From: a bacterium
Lineage (GTDB): Bacteria; Sysuimicrobiota; Sysuimicrobiia; Sysuimicrobiales; Segetimicrobiaceae
Assembly (NCBI GenBank): GCA_035295165.1
Contig: DATGJN010000022.1
Coordinates: forward strand, 1 to 41,486
DNA length: 41,486 nucleotides
Direction: 5' to 3'
This document shows positions 1 to 8,004 of the stretch, one piece after another (position 1 is the stretch's first letter; every line of letters begins with the position of its first letter). Below the pieces are notes generated by a model. That model saw nothing but the letters and a program-made list of their open reading frames with translations. It searched no databases and was not told the DNA's origin. The translations under genes and the position numbers were made by a program.

Positions 1-2
1 CG

Positions 3-407
3 TTGACGTCGCCGCAACCGGTGGCGCTGGTGTTTGCGAGCGGAGGGATCGGTCCTCGAGCGAGACAGGAGCGCGTGGGCGCGGGGTGCGTGGCGCCTCC
101 GCCGCGCGCCGCATTGCTCGACGAGGTTGGCGTATCGCTGCACGTCGACGGCGCGTTGCACGTGGAGACGTGGCTGTCCTGGGGGACGGGCGCCCCGGCC
201 CAGAGCCCGGAGGCGTTCGGGCGCGTCGACGGGACGTCCGCCCGTCAGTTTACGGGGACGCTGTCGCGGCTCCACCTGCGACCGGGAACGGTCTGCGTCA
301 ACTATTCGGCATGGAACGACACGGTGTTCCCGGTCGGGTTGAGTTTCCACGTGACCTATACACTCGACTACCGGGTGTTCCCGCCGTCGGCGACCGGGAC
401 CCGTTGA
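3..407 (+). CDS. C-terminal part of an unknown protein (5' end outside window)
   Basis: The frame is open from the window edge to a TGA at 405-407, so the true start probably lies upstream; the TTG at position 3 is only the first possible start inside the window. Third codon positions are strongly G/C, as in the clear genes of the window, which supports real coding. The last 95 or so residues alternate hydrophobic and polar residues with many Thr, Ser, Val and Gly (for example TLSRLHLRPGTVCVNYSAWN), which suggests a beta-sandwich. No family is recognised and no function is proposed. The gene ends about 190 bp before a strong promoter, so it is probably not co-transcribed with what follows. 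Confidence 0.45.
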   Translation: MTSPQPVALVFASGGIGPRARQERVGAGCVAPPPRAALLDEVGVSLHVDGALHVETWLSWGTGAPAQSPEAFGRVDGTSARQFTGTLSRLHLRPGTVCVNYSAWNDTVFPVGLSFHVTYTLDYRVFPPSATGTR

Positions 408-599
408 GGGGACGGCGGGCGGCTCCGGCCGCCCGGCCGCACCGGGGGCGTGCGGGCTGCGGTCGGCGTAGTCCCGTTGCGGGGGGGCGTCCGGGGACGT
501 GCGATAGTCTTGCGCCTCGTGCGCGGGAGCGCCGCTTGTGCCAGCGGCAAGATGCGGTCCGATCCGGGGGTAGATGACCGGGGTCAAGGCTGCCGCGCG

Positions 600-627
600 T
601 TGACACCCGGGCTAGTGAGGGTACAAT
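600..627 (+). promoter_or_regulatory. Sigma-70-type promoter upstream of a small ORF
   Basis: TTGACA at 600-605 is followed after 16 bp by TACAAT at 622-627. This is a perfect -35 and a one-mismatch -10 with near-optimal spacing. Transcription would start near 634, giving a leader of about 50 nt before the Shine-Dalgarno sequence of the small ORF at 685. It is one of only two convincing sigma-70-like promoters seen in the window. Confidence 0.65.
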
Positions 628-684
628 GAAGGTGTGACTCGGGCCGTGCACGCGGCGGCCGTGGACCCTGAAGAAGGGAGGCGG

Positions 685-756
685 ATGATGCGACGAGCGA
701 GCCGCCTGTCGCGCAGCAATACGGCCGACGGCAAGGAGACGCCGCCGAAGGCCTAA
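685..756 (+). CDS. Possible 23-residue basic small protein or leader peptide
   Basis: ATG at 685 (a second ATG follows at 688) runs to TAA at 754-756. An excellent Shine-Dalgarno (AAGGGAGG, 674-681) sits just before it and a strong promoter lies at 600-627. The peptide starts MMRRASRLSRSNTAD and ends KETPPKA: it is basic, polar, and has no membrane segment or signal peptide. It lies upstream of an inverted repeat (884-911) and of the transporter gene at 918, so it could be a free small protein, a leader peptide, or simply the start of an untranslated leader. No homologue is recognised. The support comes only from the initiation signals. Confidence 0.35.
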   Translation: MMRRASRLSRSNTADGKETPPKA

Positions 757-883
757 CGGGACGGCGGCACGGTCGATCCACCGCCGGCCCTGCGTGAACC
801 CCTGGTCGTCTGCCACGCTGAGGATGCGTCCTCAAAAGGCGAGACCTGGGTCCCGCGGAGACTGACTGGGGTAGGGTTGAGAC

Positions 884-911
884 ACGGAGGCGCGCGCCCG
901 CGCGCCTCCGT
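884..911 (+). terminator. Perfect 12-bp hairpin directly before the NRAMP-like gene
   Basis: ACGGAGGCGCGC (884-895), a GCCC loop (896-899) and GCGCGCCTCCGT (900-911) form a perfect 12-bp stem, followed by TATGTTATG. The stem strength suggests an intrinsic terminator or attenuator, although the following tract is only partly T-rich. It ends 6 nt before the ATG at 918, and the only GGAGG nearby is buried in its 5' arm. It could end the small transcript from 600-627, or control read-through or translation of the transporter. Confidence 0.5.
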
Positions 912-917
912 TATGTT

Positions 918-2246
918 ATGTCCGAGACCCCGGACGTGGGCAGGGACGGCGGTCCATCGCCAGGAACTGCTCCCGGTGTGGCGGAGGTCCCCTCGAGCGT
1001 CGCTGTGACCCGCGTGCACCACCACCGCCGGACCTGGAAACAGTTCGTGACGGTCATGGGGCCGGGCGTCGTTTCCGGCGCCGCCGACAACGACCCGTCC
1101 GGCGTGATCACGTACATCCAGGTCGGCGCCACCACGGGCTTCAGCCTGCTGTGGCTGATGCTACTCTCGACGCCCATGCTGTACTACCTTGAGGAAATGT
1201 CGACGCGGGTGGGCGCGGTGACGAAGCGAGGGATGTCGCGCGTTCTCCGCGCCCGCTATGGACCTGCCGCGGCGGCGCTGATCGTGCTGCCGCTCGTTGC
1301 GACGAACGCCCTCACGATCGGCGCCGACCTTGCGGGAACCGCCTCTGGCGCGCAGCTCCTCACCGGCATCTCGTGGGCGTGGTGGATCGTGCCGATCACC
1401 GTGGTGATCGGGTACACCCTGGTGTTCGCGAGCTACCGCACGCTCAGTCGGTTCCTGTTGATTCTCACGCCGTTGTTTCTATTGTATGTGATCACCGGGT
1501 TCATCGTGCATCCGAACTGGCATCAGGTCCTGCGGGCCACCGTGGTCCCGTCGGCACAGTTCATGCCGAAGTTCTTCGAGGCGGCGTTGGGGCTGCTCGG
1601 GGCCACGTTGACCCCGTACATGTTCCTGTGGCAGACGACCGAGACGGTGGAAGCCCGCCTGACCGTCCGTGAACTCCGCACCGAGAACGTCGACGTTGCG
1701 GTCGGCATGACGTACGCGAACCTAGTCTTCTACTTCATCATCCTCGTGGCCGCGGCGACGCTCTACGGGCGCGGCGCGGGCATCGAGACCGTCACGCAGG
1801 CGGCCACGGCGTTGGCCCCGCTCGCGGGCTCCGCCGCGGCGGCCCTGTTCGCGGTCGGGATCGTCGTGAGCGGGTTTCTCTCCGTACCGGTGATGGCGGC
1901 GTGTTCGGCGTACGCGCTCGCTGAGATGCTGGGGTGGCGCGGGGGGCTCGATCGCAAAGTGGGGCAGGCGCGGGGGTTCTATGTGCTGCTCACGGCGTCG
2001 CTGCTCGTCGGGGCGGCGACCCCGTTGCTGCGGATTTCGCCTGTGGCGCTGATGTTCTGGTCGCAGGTCGTGAATGGGTTCCTCCTGGCGCCCCTGTTCA
2101 TCGTGCTGCTGATGGTTGCGAACGACCCGCGCGTCGTCCGGGCCCACCGCAACGGGTTGACGGCAAACCTGGTGGGGTGGGGCACCGTCCTGCTGACGCT
2201 CGGGCTCGCGGTGCTCACGGTCCGCCAACTCGTCTTGGGGGGGTAG
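918..2246 (+). CDS. NRAMP-family divalent metal transporter, non-canonical (NRMT-like)
   Basis: This 442-residue polytopic membrane protein belongs to the NRAMP/SLC11 fold, which imports divalent metals with protons. In canonical NRAMPs, helix 1 carries DPGN and helix 6 carries MPH. Here helix 1 reads D59-P-S-G62, so the metal-binding Asp stays but Asn is replaced by Gly. Helix 6 reads T232-P-Y234, so the Met that favours transition metals is Thr. Loss of that Met is a hallmark of NRAMP-related magnesium transporters, so Mg2+ or another hard ion is a reasonable inference rather than manganese. The first 40 or so residues are polar. The start is uncertain because ATG 918 has no free Shine-Dalgarno; GTG 978 is an alternative. 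A hairpin precedes the gene and an MFS gene follows 11 bp downstream. Confidence 0.85.
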   Translation: MSETPDVGRDGGPSPGTAPGVAEVPSSVAVTRVHHHRRTWKQFVTVMGPGVVSGAADNDPSGVITYIQVGATTGFSLLWLMLLSTPMLYYLEEMSTRVGAVTKRGMSRVLRARYGPAAAALIVLPLVATNALTIGADLAGTASGAQLLTGISWAWWIVPITVVIGYTLVFASYRTLSRFLLILTPLFLLYVITGFIVHPNWHQVLRATVVPSAQFMPKFFEAALGLLGATLTPYMFLWQTTETVEARLTVRELRTENVDVAVGMTYANLVFYFIILVAAATLYGRGAGIETVTQAATALAPLAGSAAAALFAVGIVVSGFLSVPVMAACSAYALAEMLGWRGGLDRKVGQARGFYVLLTASLLVGAATPLLRISPVALMFWSQVVNGFLLAPLFIVLLMVANDPRVVRAHRNGLTANLVGWGTVLLTLGLAVLTVRQLVLGG

Positions 2247-2257
2247 CCGGTCTCCCG

Positions 2258-3469
2258 ATGGAGGGCGTCGAACGCGCCGCGCCTGTCCGCGCCGCCTGGC
2301 GCGTGCTCGCGTTGGCCACGCTGCAGCAGGCCGGGCTGACATCGATCCGGTTTGGGCTGCCCATTCTCGCGCCGTTTTGGCGCGACGCCCTGCGCCTGTC
2401 CCTGGCGCAGGTGGGCGTGCTCCTGGGAGCGTTCGACCTCGGCGCGCTGCTCTTGTTCATCCCGCTCGGCGTGCTCGCCGACCGGTGGGGCGAACCCGCC
2501 GTACTCGCCGGCGGCGCCGTGTTCACAGCCGCCGTGACGGCCGTGGCCGCGAGCGCGCACCAGTTCTGGCCGCTCGCCCTCCTGCTCGCGGTGGCGGGCC
2601 TCGGATACGGGAGCGGCCAGACCGCAGGGAATCAAGTCGTATCTGAGGTGTTCACCGCCGCCGGACGGGGAACCGCGATGGGGGTCCGCCAGTCCGGGCT
2701 GCCGATCGGAGGCCTGTTTGCCGCGATGATCGTGCCGACGATCGCGACCGCGTGGGGATGGCCGACCGCCTTGGTCGCCGTCGCGATCGCGTGCGCGGTC
2801 CCGGGCGTGCTCTGCTGGGTCGGCCTGCAGGGCATGGCCCGGCCGGGCGCCGCGGTCCCGCCCGTCCGCGCGCTCGCGGCTCTCGTGTGGGAGATCCTCC
2901 GCACGCCGGGCGTCTGGCGCATGACCTGGGTGGCGATGCTGCTCGTGATCGGCCAGTTCTGTTATCAGGACTACCTGGCGTTCTACATGGTGGACCGGTT
3001 TGGCTGGAGCAAGCACGTCGCGGCGGGGCTGTTGATCGCGGTGAATCTCGGTGGGGTGTTCGGCCGTCTGGCCTGGGGGGCGTTGTCCGACCGCCGCTAC
3101 GGCGGGCGGCGCGTGCCGGCGCTTGTGTGGTGCGTGGGCGCAGGCGCGGTGTTCCCGGCGGCGCTGCTGGTGCTGCCTGCACCGGCGAGGCTGCCCGAGG
3201 TGGCGGCCGTCGCCTTGGTCGGCGGCGTGCTGCTGCTCGGGTGGAACGGTTTGTACAGCACGTTGATCACGGAGCTGGCCGGTCGTAACCTCGGCGCGAC
3301 CGCGATGGGGGTCAGCATGACCGTGCTCTACGTCGCGACCATGCTCTCGCCGCCGCTGTTCGGCTGGCTCGTGGACGCGACGTCGTACACCGTCGGGTGG
3401 GTCGTGTTGATCGGCGTGATGGGGTTCGCCCTTCTCGGGGCGCGCGGCATCCCCGAACCCGGCGGCTAG
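2258..3469 (+). CDS. MFS transporter
   Basis: A 403-residue major facilitator superfamily permease of about 12 membrane helices. The loop between helices 2 and 3 has the family signature G-x-L-A-D-R-W-G (GVLADRWGEPAV), a variant of GxLaDrxGrr. A second such loop in the other half reads WGALSDRRYGGRR. These loops and the two-fold six-helix layout identify the superfamily but not the substrate. The start at ATG 2258 gives a short cytoplasmic N-terminus before helix 1. The frame is open further upstream, but that stretch overlaps the NRAMP gene and reads as unstructured Arg/Pro/Gly sequence. The gene begins 11 bp after the NRAMP stop, so the two are probably co-transcribed. There is a gap of about 160 bp before the next gene. 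Confidence 0.85.
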   Translation: MEGVERAAPVRAAWRVLALATLQQAGLTSIRFGLPILAPFWRDALRLSLAQVGVLLGAFDLGALLLFIPLGVLADRWGEPAVLAGGAVFTAAVTAVAASAHQFWPLALLLAVAGLGYGSGQTAGNQVVSEVFTAAGRGTAMGVRQSGLPIGGLFAAMIVPTIATAWGWPTALVAVAIACAVPGVLCWVGLQGMARPGAAVPPVRALAALVWEILRTPGVWRMTWVAMLLVIGQFCYQDYLAFYMVDRFGWSKHVAAGLLIAVNLGGVFGRLAWGALSDRRYGGRRVPALVWCVGAGAVFPAALLVLPAPARLPEVAAVALVGGVLLLGWNGLYSTLITELAGRNLGATAMGVSMTVLYVATMLSPPLFGWLVDATSYTVGWVVLIGVMGFALLGARGIPEPGG

Positions 3470-3629
3470 TGTCGCCGTGTGTTCCGCGACGGCGGTCCGT
3501 GGCGGAGCAGACGCGACGGCTCCCGCGGCGCTTGTAACAGGATCGGCCGCCGCTCCCGCGGAACCAACCGGAAACCGTTGCCGTGCCTGCGCAGCCTCCA
3601 CCGCGGCGGGCCGAACGAAGGAGCGTCTC

Positions 3630-4814
3630 ATGCCGGCGGTCGCCGAACGCGTGGACTACTTTGGGGTCGAGCGCCTGTTGAGCGAGGACGAGCGGCTGGC
3701 CCGCGACACGATCGCCCGACTCGTGGATCGGGAGGTGATCCCGCGGATCGGTCGGGCGTGGCTCGCCGGAGAGTTTCCACGGGATCTAATCCCCGCGCTC
3801 GGAGCGCTTCGCGTCTATGGGGCGAACCTCCCTGCGGAGTACGGCTGCGCCGGCATGAACAACGTCGCGTATGGGTTGATCCTCCAAGAGCTCGAGCGCG
3901 GCGACAGCGGCGTCCGTTCGTTCGCGTCCGTGCAGGGGGCGCTCGTGATGTACCCGATCTACGAGTACGGCACCGAGGAGCAGCGCCGGCGGTGGTTGCC
4001 CGCGATGGCGGCGGGCGAGAAGATCGGGTGTTTCGGCCTGACGGAGCCCACGGCCGGGAGCGATCCGGCGGCGATGCAGACACGGGCGCGCCGCCGGGCC
4101 GGCGGGTGGGTCCTGACCGGAACGAAGATGTGGATCACGAACGGGTCGATGGCCGATGTCGCGGTGGTGTGGGCCAAGGACGAACAGGACGAGATCCGCG
4201 GCTTCCTCGTGGATCCCACGCTCCCGGGGTTCAGCGTCCACGACATCCACACGAAGGCCTCGATGCGCGCGTCGGTCACGAGCGAGCTCGTGCTCGACAA
4301 CGTCGAGGTCCCGGCGGACGCGGTCCTGCCGAAAGCCGTGGGCCTGGGCGCGGCCCTGCGCTGCCTGACGCAGGCGCGATACGGGATCGCGTGGGGCGCG
4401 GTGGGTGCGGCGGTGGCGTGCTACGAAGAAGCGCTCGCGTATGCACGGGGACGTGTGGCGTTCGGGCGGCCGATCGCGGCGGCCCAGATCATCCAGGAGC
4501 GCCTGGTGAACATGTTGACGGAGATTACGAAAGCCCAGTTGCTCGTGTACCACCTCGGCCGGCTCAAGGACGCCGGGACGATGCGGTACACGCAGGTGAG
4601 CCTGGCCAAGCGCAACAACGTGCGGATCGCGCTCACGATCGCGCGGGAGGCCCGGTCGATCCTTGGCGGGTACGGGATCACACTCGAGTACCACGCGATG
4701 CGCCACGCGGCCAATCTGGAGACGGTCGACACCTACGAGGGCACCTACGACGTGCACACTCTGATCCTGGGCCGCGACATCACCGGATTCGACGCGTTCG
4801 GCGCATCGACATGA
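3630..4814 (+). CDS. Acyl-CoA dehydrogenase, glutaryl-CoA dehydrogenase type
   Basis: A 394-residue flavoenzyme of the acyl-CoA dehydrogenase superfamily. Glutaryl-CoA dehydrogenase oxidises and decarboxylates glutaryl-CoA to crotonyl-CoA with FAD, late in lysine and tryptophan degradation. The C-terminal third closely resembles glutaryl-CoA dehydrogenases: Y-H-x-M-R-H-A, then N-L-E-T-V-D-T-Y-E-G-T-Y-D-V-H and L-G-R-D-I-T-G. Glu370 in TYEGT is the expected catalytic base. The FAD/substrate segment CFGLTEPTAGSDP is present near residue 132. ATG 3630 follows AAGGAG (3618-3623) at good spacing. The stop overlaps the next start as ATGA (4811-4814), so it is translationally coupled to the flavin oxidase. 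Substrate is inferred from motifs; a different short dicarboxylyl-CoA cannot be excluded. Confidence 0.85.
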   Translation: MPAVAERVDYFGVERLLSEDERLARDTIARLVDREVIPRIGRAWLAGEFPRDLIPALGALRVYGANLPAEYGCAGMNNVAYGLILQELERGDSGVRSFASVQGALVMYPIYEYGTEEQRRRWLPAMAAGEKIGCFGLTEPTAGSDPAAMQTRARRRAGGWVLTGTKMWITNGSMADVAVVWAKDEQDEIRGFLVDPTLPGFSVHDIHTKASMRASVTSELVLDNVEVPADAVLPKAVGLGAALRCLTQARYGIAWGAVGAAVACYEEALAYARGRVAFGRPIAAAQIIQERLVNMLTEITKAQLLVYHLGRLKDAGTMRYTQVSLAKRNNVRIALTIAREARSILGGYGITLEYHAMRHAANLETVDTYEGTYDVHTLILGRDITGFDAFGAST

Positions 4815-5995
4815 CGCCAGGCGATGAGACGGCGCGGCCGTACGACGAGATCGTCCTCGGCCTCGGGGTGATGGGTAGTGCCGCGGCGTGGCACCTCGCC
4901 CGGCGCGGGCGCCGCGTCCTCGCCGTGGACGCGCACGCGTCCGGGCACCGGCTCGGCGCGTCGCACGGGCATACGCGGATCATCCGCAAGGCCTACTTTG
5001 AAGACCCCGCCTACGTACCGCTGCTTGACCGCGCGTACCGGTTGTGGGACGATCTGGCGCGCGAGACCGGCGAGACGCTGCTGCTGCCGACCGGCGGGCT
5101 GATGCTCGGGCCGCCGGAGGCGCCGGTGATCGCCGGGGTGCTGCGGAGCGCGCGCGAGCACGACCTGCCGTACGAGCAGCTCACGGCGCGCGAGGTGCGG
5201 CGTCGGTTCCCGGCGTTCACGCCCGACGACGGGGTGGCCGGGCTCTGGGAGCCGCAGGCGGGCATTCTCTTCCCCGAGCGATGCGTGCGCGCGCTGCAAC
5301 AGGCCGCGGCCCGCGCTGGCGCAGAATTGCGTTTCGAGGAGCCCGTGCGCGCCTGGCAGGCGGACGGGTCGCACGCGACCGTGGAGACGTCACGCGGCCG
5401 CTACGAGGCCGACACGCTCGTGATCGCGGCGGGGCCGTGGGCGCCGTCCGTGCTCGCGCGCCTCGGGCTGCCGCTCGAGGTGTTCCGGCAGGTCGCCTGT
5501 TGGTTCGAGCCCGTGAGCCCGGAGGACGCCGCTTCGCTCGCGCCTGAACGGTGCCCGCTGTTCATCGGGGTGATCGACGGGGTGCATCTCTACGGCCTCC
5601 CGGCCGCGGCCGGACCAGGGTTCAAGGTGGCGATTCACAACACGGGTGACTGGAGCGATCCGTGCACGCCGGAGACGGTACGGCGCGACGTCACGGCCGA
5701 GGAAGTCGAAGCCGTCCGCCGGCTGCTGCGGCGCCTGCTGCCCGGCCTCGACGGGCCGCTCGTTGCGGCCGAGACGTGCCTCTATACCATGACCCCGGAT
5801 GCTCACTTCGTCATCGATCGGAGCGCCGTCCACCCGCGGCTCGTGTACGCGGCGGGGTTCAGCGGCCACGGGTTCAAATTCGGCGGGGTCGTGGGCGAGA
5901 TCTTGGCCGACCTCGCGACGGCCGGCCGCACGGCGCACCCCATCGGGTTTCTGTCGGCGGATCGGTTCCACGAGGCGCGCCGGGCGCCGGCATGA
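4811..5995 (+). CDS. FAD-dependent amine oxidase of the monomeric sarcosine/pipecolate oxidase family
   Basis: A 394-residue flavoprotein of the MSOX/MTOX/PIPOX family, which oxidises secondary amines such as sarcosine, N-methyl-tryptophan or L-pipecolate with O2, giving H2O2. The N-terminal dinucleotide fold reads G-L-G-V-M-G-S-A, followed by G-A-S-H-G-H-T-R-I-I-R-K, the family segment near the flavin. Cys323 in CLYTMTPD matches the cysteine that holds FAD covalently in this family, and A-G-F-S-G-H-G-F-K-F is the typical C-terminal segment. The start overlaps the preceding dehydrogenase stop, and the stop overlaps the next MFS gene, both as ATGA, so the three are one operon. Pairing with a glutaryl-CoA-dehydrogenase-like gene makes pipecolate, a lysine breakdown intermediate, an attractive substrate, but this is inference. 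Confidence 0.85.
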   Translation: MTPGDETARPYDEIVLGLGVMGSAAAWHLARRGRRVLAVDAHASGHRLGASHGHTRIIRKAYFEDPAYVPLLDRAYRLWDDLARETGETLLLPTGGLMLGPPEAPVIAGVLRSAREHDLPYEQLTAREVRRRFPAFTPDDGVAGLWEPQAGILFPERCVRALQQAAARAGAELRFEEPVRAWQADGSHATVETSRGRYEADTLVIAAGPWAPSVLARLGLPLEVFRQVACWFEPVSPEDAASLAPERCPLFIGVIDGVHLYGLPAAAGPGFKVAIHNTGDWSDPCTPETVRRDVTAEEVEAVRRLLRRLLPGLDGPLVAAETCLYTMTPDAHFVIDRSAVHPRLVYAAGFSGHGFKFGGVVGEILADLATAGRTAHPIGFLSADRFHEARRAPA

Positions 5996-7371
5996 CGGCG
6001 ACGTCGCGGTCGGCGTCCGTGGCCGGCCTCGCGGCCACGGCGGTGCGGTCGGGGAGCCTTCACCGGCGCGTCACGCTGCTCGCGGGTCTGGCGTTCGCCA
6101 GCAACGGCCTCAACCTCGGCGTGCTGAGCTTCGCGCTCCCCGGACTGCGTGCGGCCTGGGGACTGACTCCCGGGCAGGCCGGGCTGCTGACCGCGGGCGC
6201 GGGGGCCGGGCAGCTGCTCGGCGGGGTGGTGATGGGGCACGCCGCGGACTGGATGGGGCGGCGGGCCGGGTACGGGTTGACGGTCGGCCTGAGCGCCATC
6301 GCCACCGGCGCCGCTTCGTTCGCTCCCTCGCTCGGATGGCTCGTGGCGCTGTTGTTCCTCGCCGGCGTGGGCTTCGGCGGCGTTGCGCCCGTCGCGACGA
6401 GCATGGTCGGCGAGTTCGCGCCGCGAGAGATCCGCGGGGCGCTCATGGGGTGGACGCAGGTCATCTGGACCATCGGGTGGATCGTTGCGGCAGCCGCCGG
6501 CGCGGTCGCCGCCCACGGCCTGGGCTGGCGGGTCGTGTTCGCGGTCGGTGCCGTGCCGCTCGTGTTCGCAGTCGTCGGCCCCTGGCTGGTGCCGGAGTCG
6601 CCGCGCTTCCTCCTGGCCCACGGTCGCCGGCTCGAGGCCGACGTGCTGGCGCGACTGCTGCGCGAGCGGTTCGGTGCCGAGATCGAGTTGCCGGCGCAGG
6701 AGCATGCGTCGCACGTCTCCCTGGCGGCGCGCCTCCGGGAGCTGTGGAGCCCGCGGTTCCGGCGCGCCACCATCATGGTCTGGACCGTCTGGTGGGTCAT
6801 GATCGGCGCCTACAACGGGCCGGTGTCGTGGCTGCCGACGATGCTGCAGGCGTCCGGGGCGGCGCATGCGGAACGTGTGTCGCTGTTGTTCTCCTGCGCG
6901 ATGATCGTGCCCACGACCATCGCGACGTTGCTCGTGGATCGGGCCGGACGCAAGCCGGTGATCGTCGGGGCGCTCGTCTTGGGCGGCGTGGGCGCCGCGG
7001 TGCTCGCGGCTGCGCGCGGGGAGAGCATGCTGGTGCTCGGCGGGATTCTGATGGGCGGGGGGGTCCTCGCGGCGTGGCCGGTGATCTTGTCGTTTGCGGC
7101 CGAGCTGTACCCGACGCGCATTCGCGCGACCGCCACGGGGTGGGCGTCCGCGGCCGGCCGCACCGCCGGGATTCTGTCGCCGGCGCTCCTCGGCCTCATG
7201 ATCGGGAGCTGGTCGAGCGGGCACGCCGCGATCGGGGTCTACGTGGTGGCGCTGGCCGCGGCGGTTGCGATCGTCCTCGTGTTCGGCGAGGAGACCGCGG
7301 GCCGGTCGCTCGAGGACATTACCGGCGTGGGCGACGCGCGGCCGGCCACGGCGGGGCAGGGCACCCCGTGA
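5992..7371 (+). CDS. MFS transporter, metabolite:H+ symporter type
   Basis: A 459-residue permease with about 12 membrane helices. The loop after helix 2 reads G-H-A-A-D-W-M-G-R-R and the equivalent in the second half V-D-R-A-G-R-K-P, the two classic MFS signatures. E-F-A-P-R-E-I-R-G after helix 4 and E-L-Y-P-T-R-I-R-A-T-A near helix 10 place it with the sugar/organic-acid symporter branch. ATG 5992 overlaps the oxidase stop (ATGA), making it the third gene of the operon. Import of the amine or amino acid that the oxidase and dehydrogenase degrade is the natural reading, but the sequence alone does not give the substrate. The central loop (about residues 200-250) is polar and charged, as expected between the two six-helix halves. 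Confidence 0.85.
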   Translation: MTATSRSASVAGLAATAVRSGSLHRRVTLLAGLAFASNGLNLGVLSFALPGLRAAWGLTPGQAGLLTAGAGAGQLLGGVVMGHAADWMGRRAGYGLTVGLSAIATGAASFAPSLGWLVALLFLAGVGFGGVAPVATSMVGEFAPREIRGALMGWTQVIWTIGWIVAAAAGAVAAHGLGWRVVFAVGAVPLVFAVVGPWLVPESPRFLLAHGRRLEADVLARLLRERFGAEIELPAQEHASHVSLAARLRELWSPRFRRATIMVWTVWWVMIGAYNGPVSWLPTMLQASGAAHAERVSLLFSCAMIVPTTIATLLVDRAGRKPVIVGALVLGGVGAAVLAAARGESMLVLGGILMGGGVLAAWPVILSFAAELYPTRIRATATGWASAAGRTAGILSPALLGLMIGSWSSGHAAIGVYVVALAAAVAIVLVFGEETAGRSLEDITGVGDARPATAGQGTP

Positions 7372-7435
7372 GCCGTCCGGAATGAGTGCCAGGAGAAACC
7401 GGCGCGTCTGGGTGCGCGGGAGGTGGATCGTCGAC

Positions 7436-7909
7436 ATGGCAAACTGGTGGAGGCACCGGGTCGCAGCGTTGGTGGTCGTCGCGTTTCTGGGTGGGGCGGT
7501 CGCATCGCCGGCGCTGGCGCAACTCCCCAACGTCAACATCGGGTCGTTGATCAAGCTGTTCGGCATCGGCTACGTGGTCAAGCAGTTTGGCCCGCAGATC
7601 AACAGCGCGATCAACACATTGATGCTGAACAACAGCGCGGCGAACAAGGAGCTGACGAAGGTGGTCCCGATCTTGAGCGTCGGCATCAACGTCGGTAGCT
7701 CGGGCGGCGCCTACATCGGAGCGGCGCAGGTCCAGGGGCCGAAGGCGGCGCTCGATCAGGTGCAGGCGGTCGCGCAGATCGAGGGCACGTTCACCGGCGT
7801 GGTGCGGCTGCGCGCGCTCATCCCGGTCGACAGCCTCACGCCGATTCCGGGCAAGCTGCACCGCGTCTACGGCGTCGGTGTGACGGCGCTCGTGGACTTC
7901 AACCTCTAG
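7436..7909 (+). CDS. Secreted protein of unknown function
   Basis: A 157-residue protein with a clear signal peptide: a short basic N-terminus (MANWWRHR), a hydrophobic core (VAALVVVAFLGGAVA) and a likely signal peptidase site after SPALA. The mature part has amphipathic stretches with several Asn residues (NSAINTLMLNNSAANK), then Gly/Ser-rich and Val-rich strands, and ends in V-D-F-N-L. The start is set by GGGAGG ending at 7423, about 12 nt before ATG 7436; an in-frame ATG at 7382 is less likely because it would precede the signal peptide by a basic tail. The family is not recognised. The gene stands alone between the transporter operon and miaB. Confidence 0.6.
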   Translation: MANWWRHRVAALVVVAFLGGAVASPALAQLPNVNIGSLIKLFGIGYVVKQFGPQINSAINTLMLNNSAANKELTKVVPILSVGINVGSSGGAYIGAAQVQGPKAALDQVQAVAQIEGTFTGVVRLRALIPVDSLTPIPGKLHRVYGVGVTALVDFNL

Positions 7910-8004
7910 GCGCTCGCGCGCCCCAGGGTGGAACCCCCGCTCGTGCGCCGGGCGCGGGATTATGGTACGCTCCCTCGTGGACGGAGCAACGGCGGAGCGC
8001 ACAG

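Noticed and set aside
757-917. Possible manganese (yybP-ykoY) or magnesium (M-box) riboswitch before the NRAMP-like gene
   Set aside because: The conserved core sequences of these classes could not be found by eye. Only hairpins without a known aptamer core are visible.
1979-3631. Long minus-strand frame opposite the NRAMP and MFS genes
   Set aside because: Low-complexity Arg/His/Gln/Pro sequence opposite well-supported membrane proteins; no start signal or domain.
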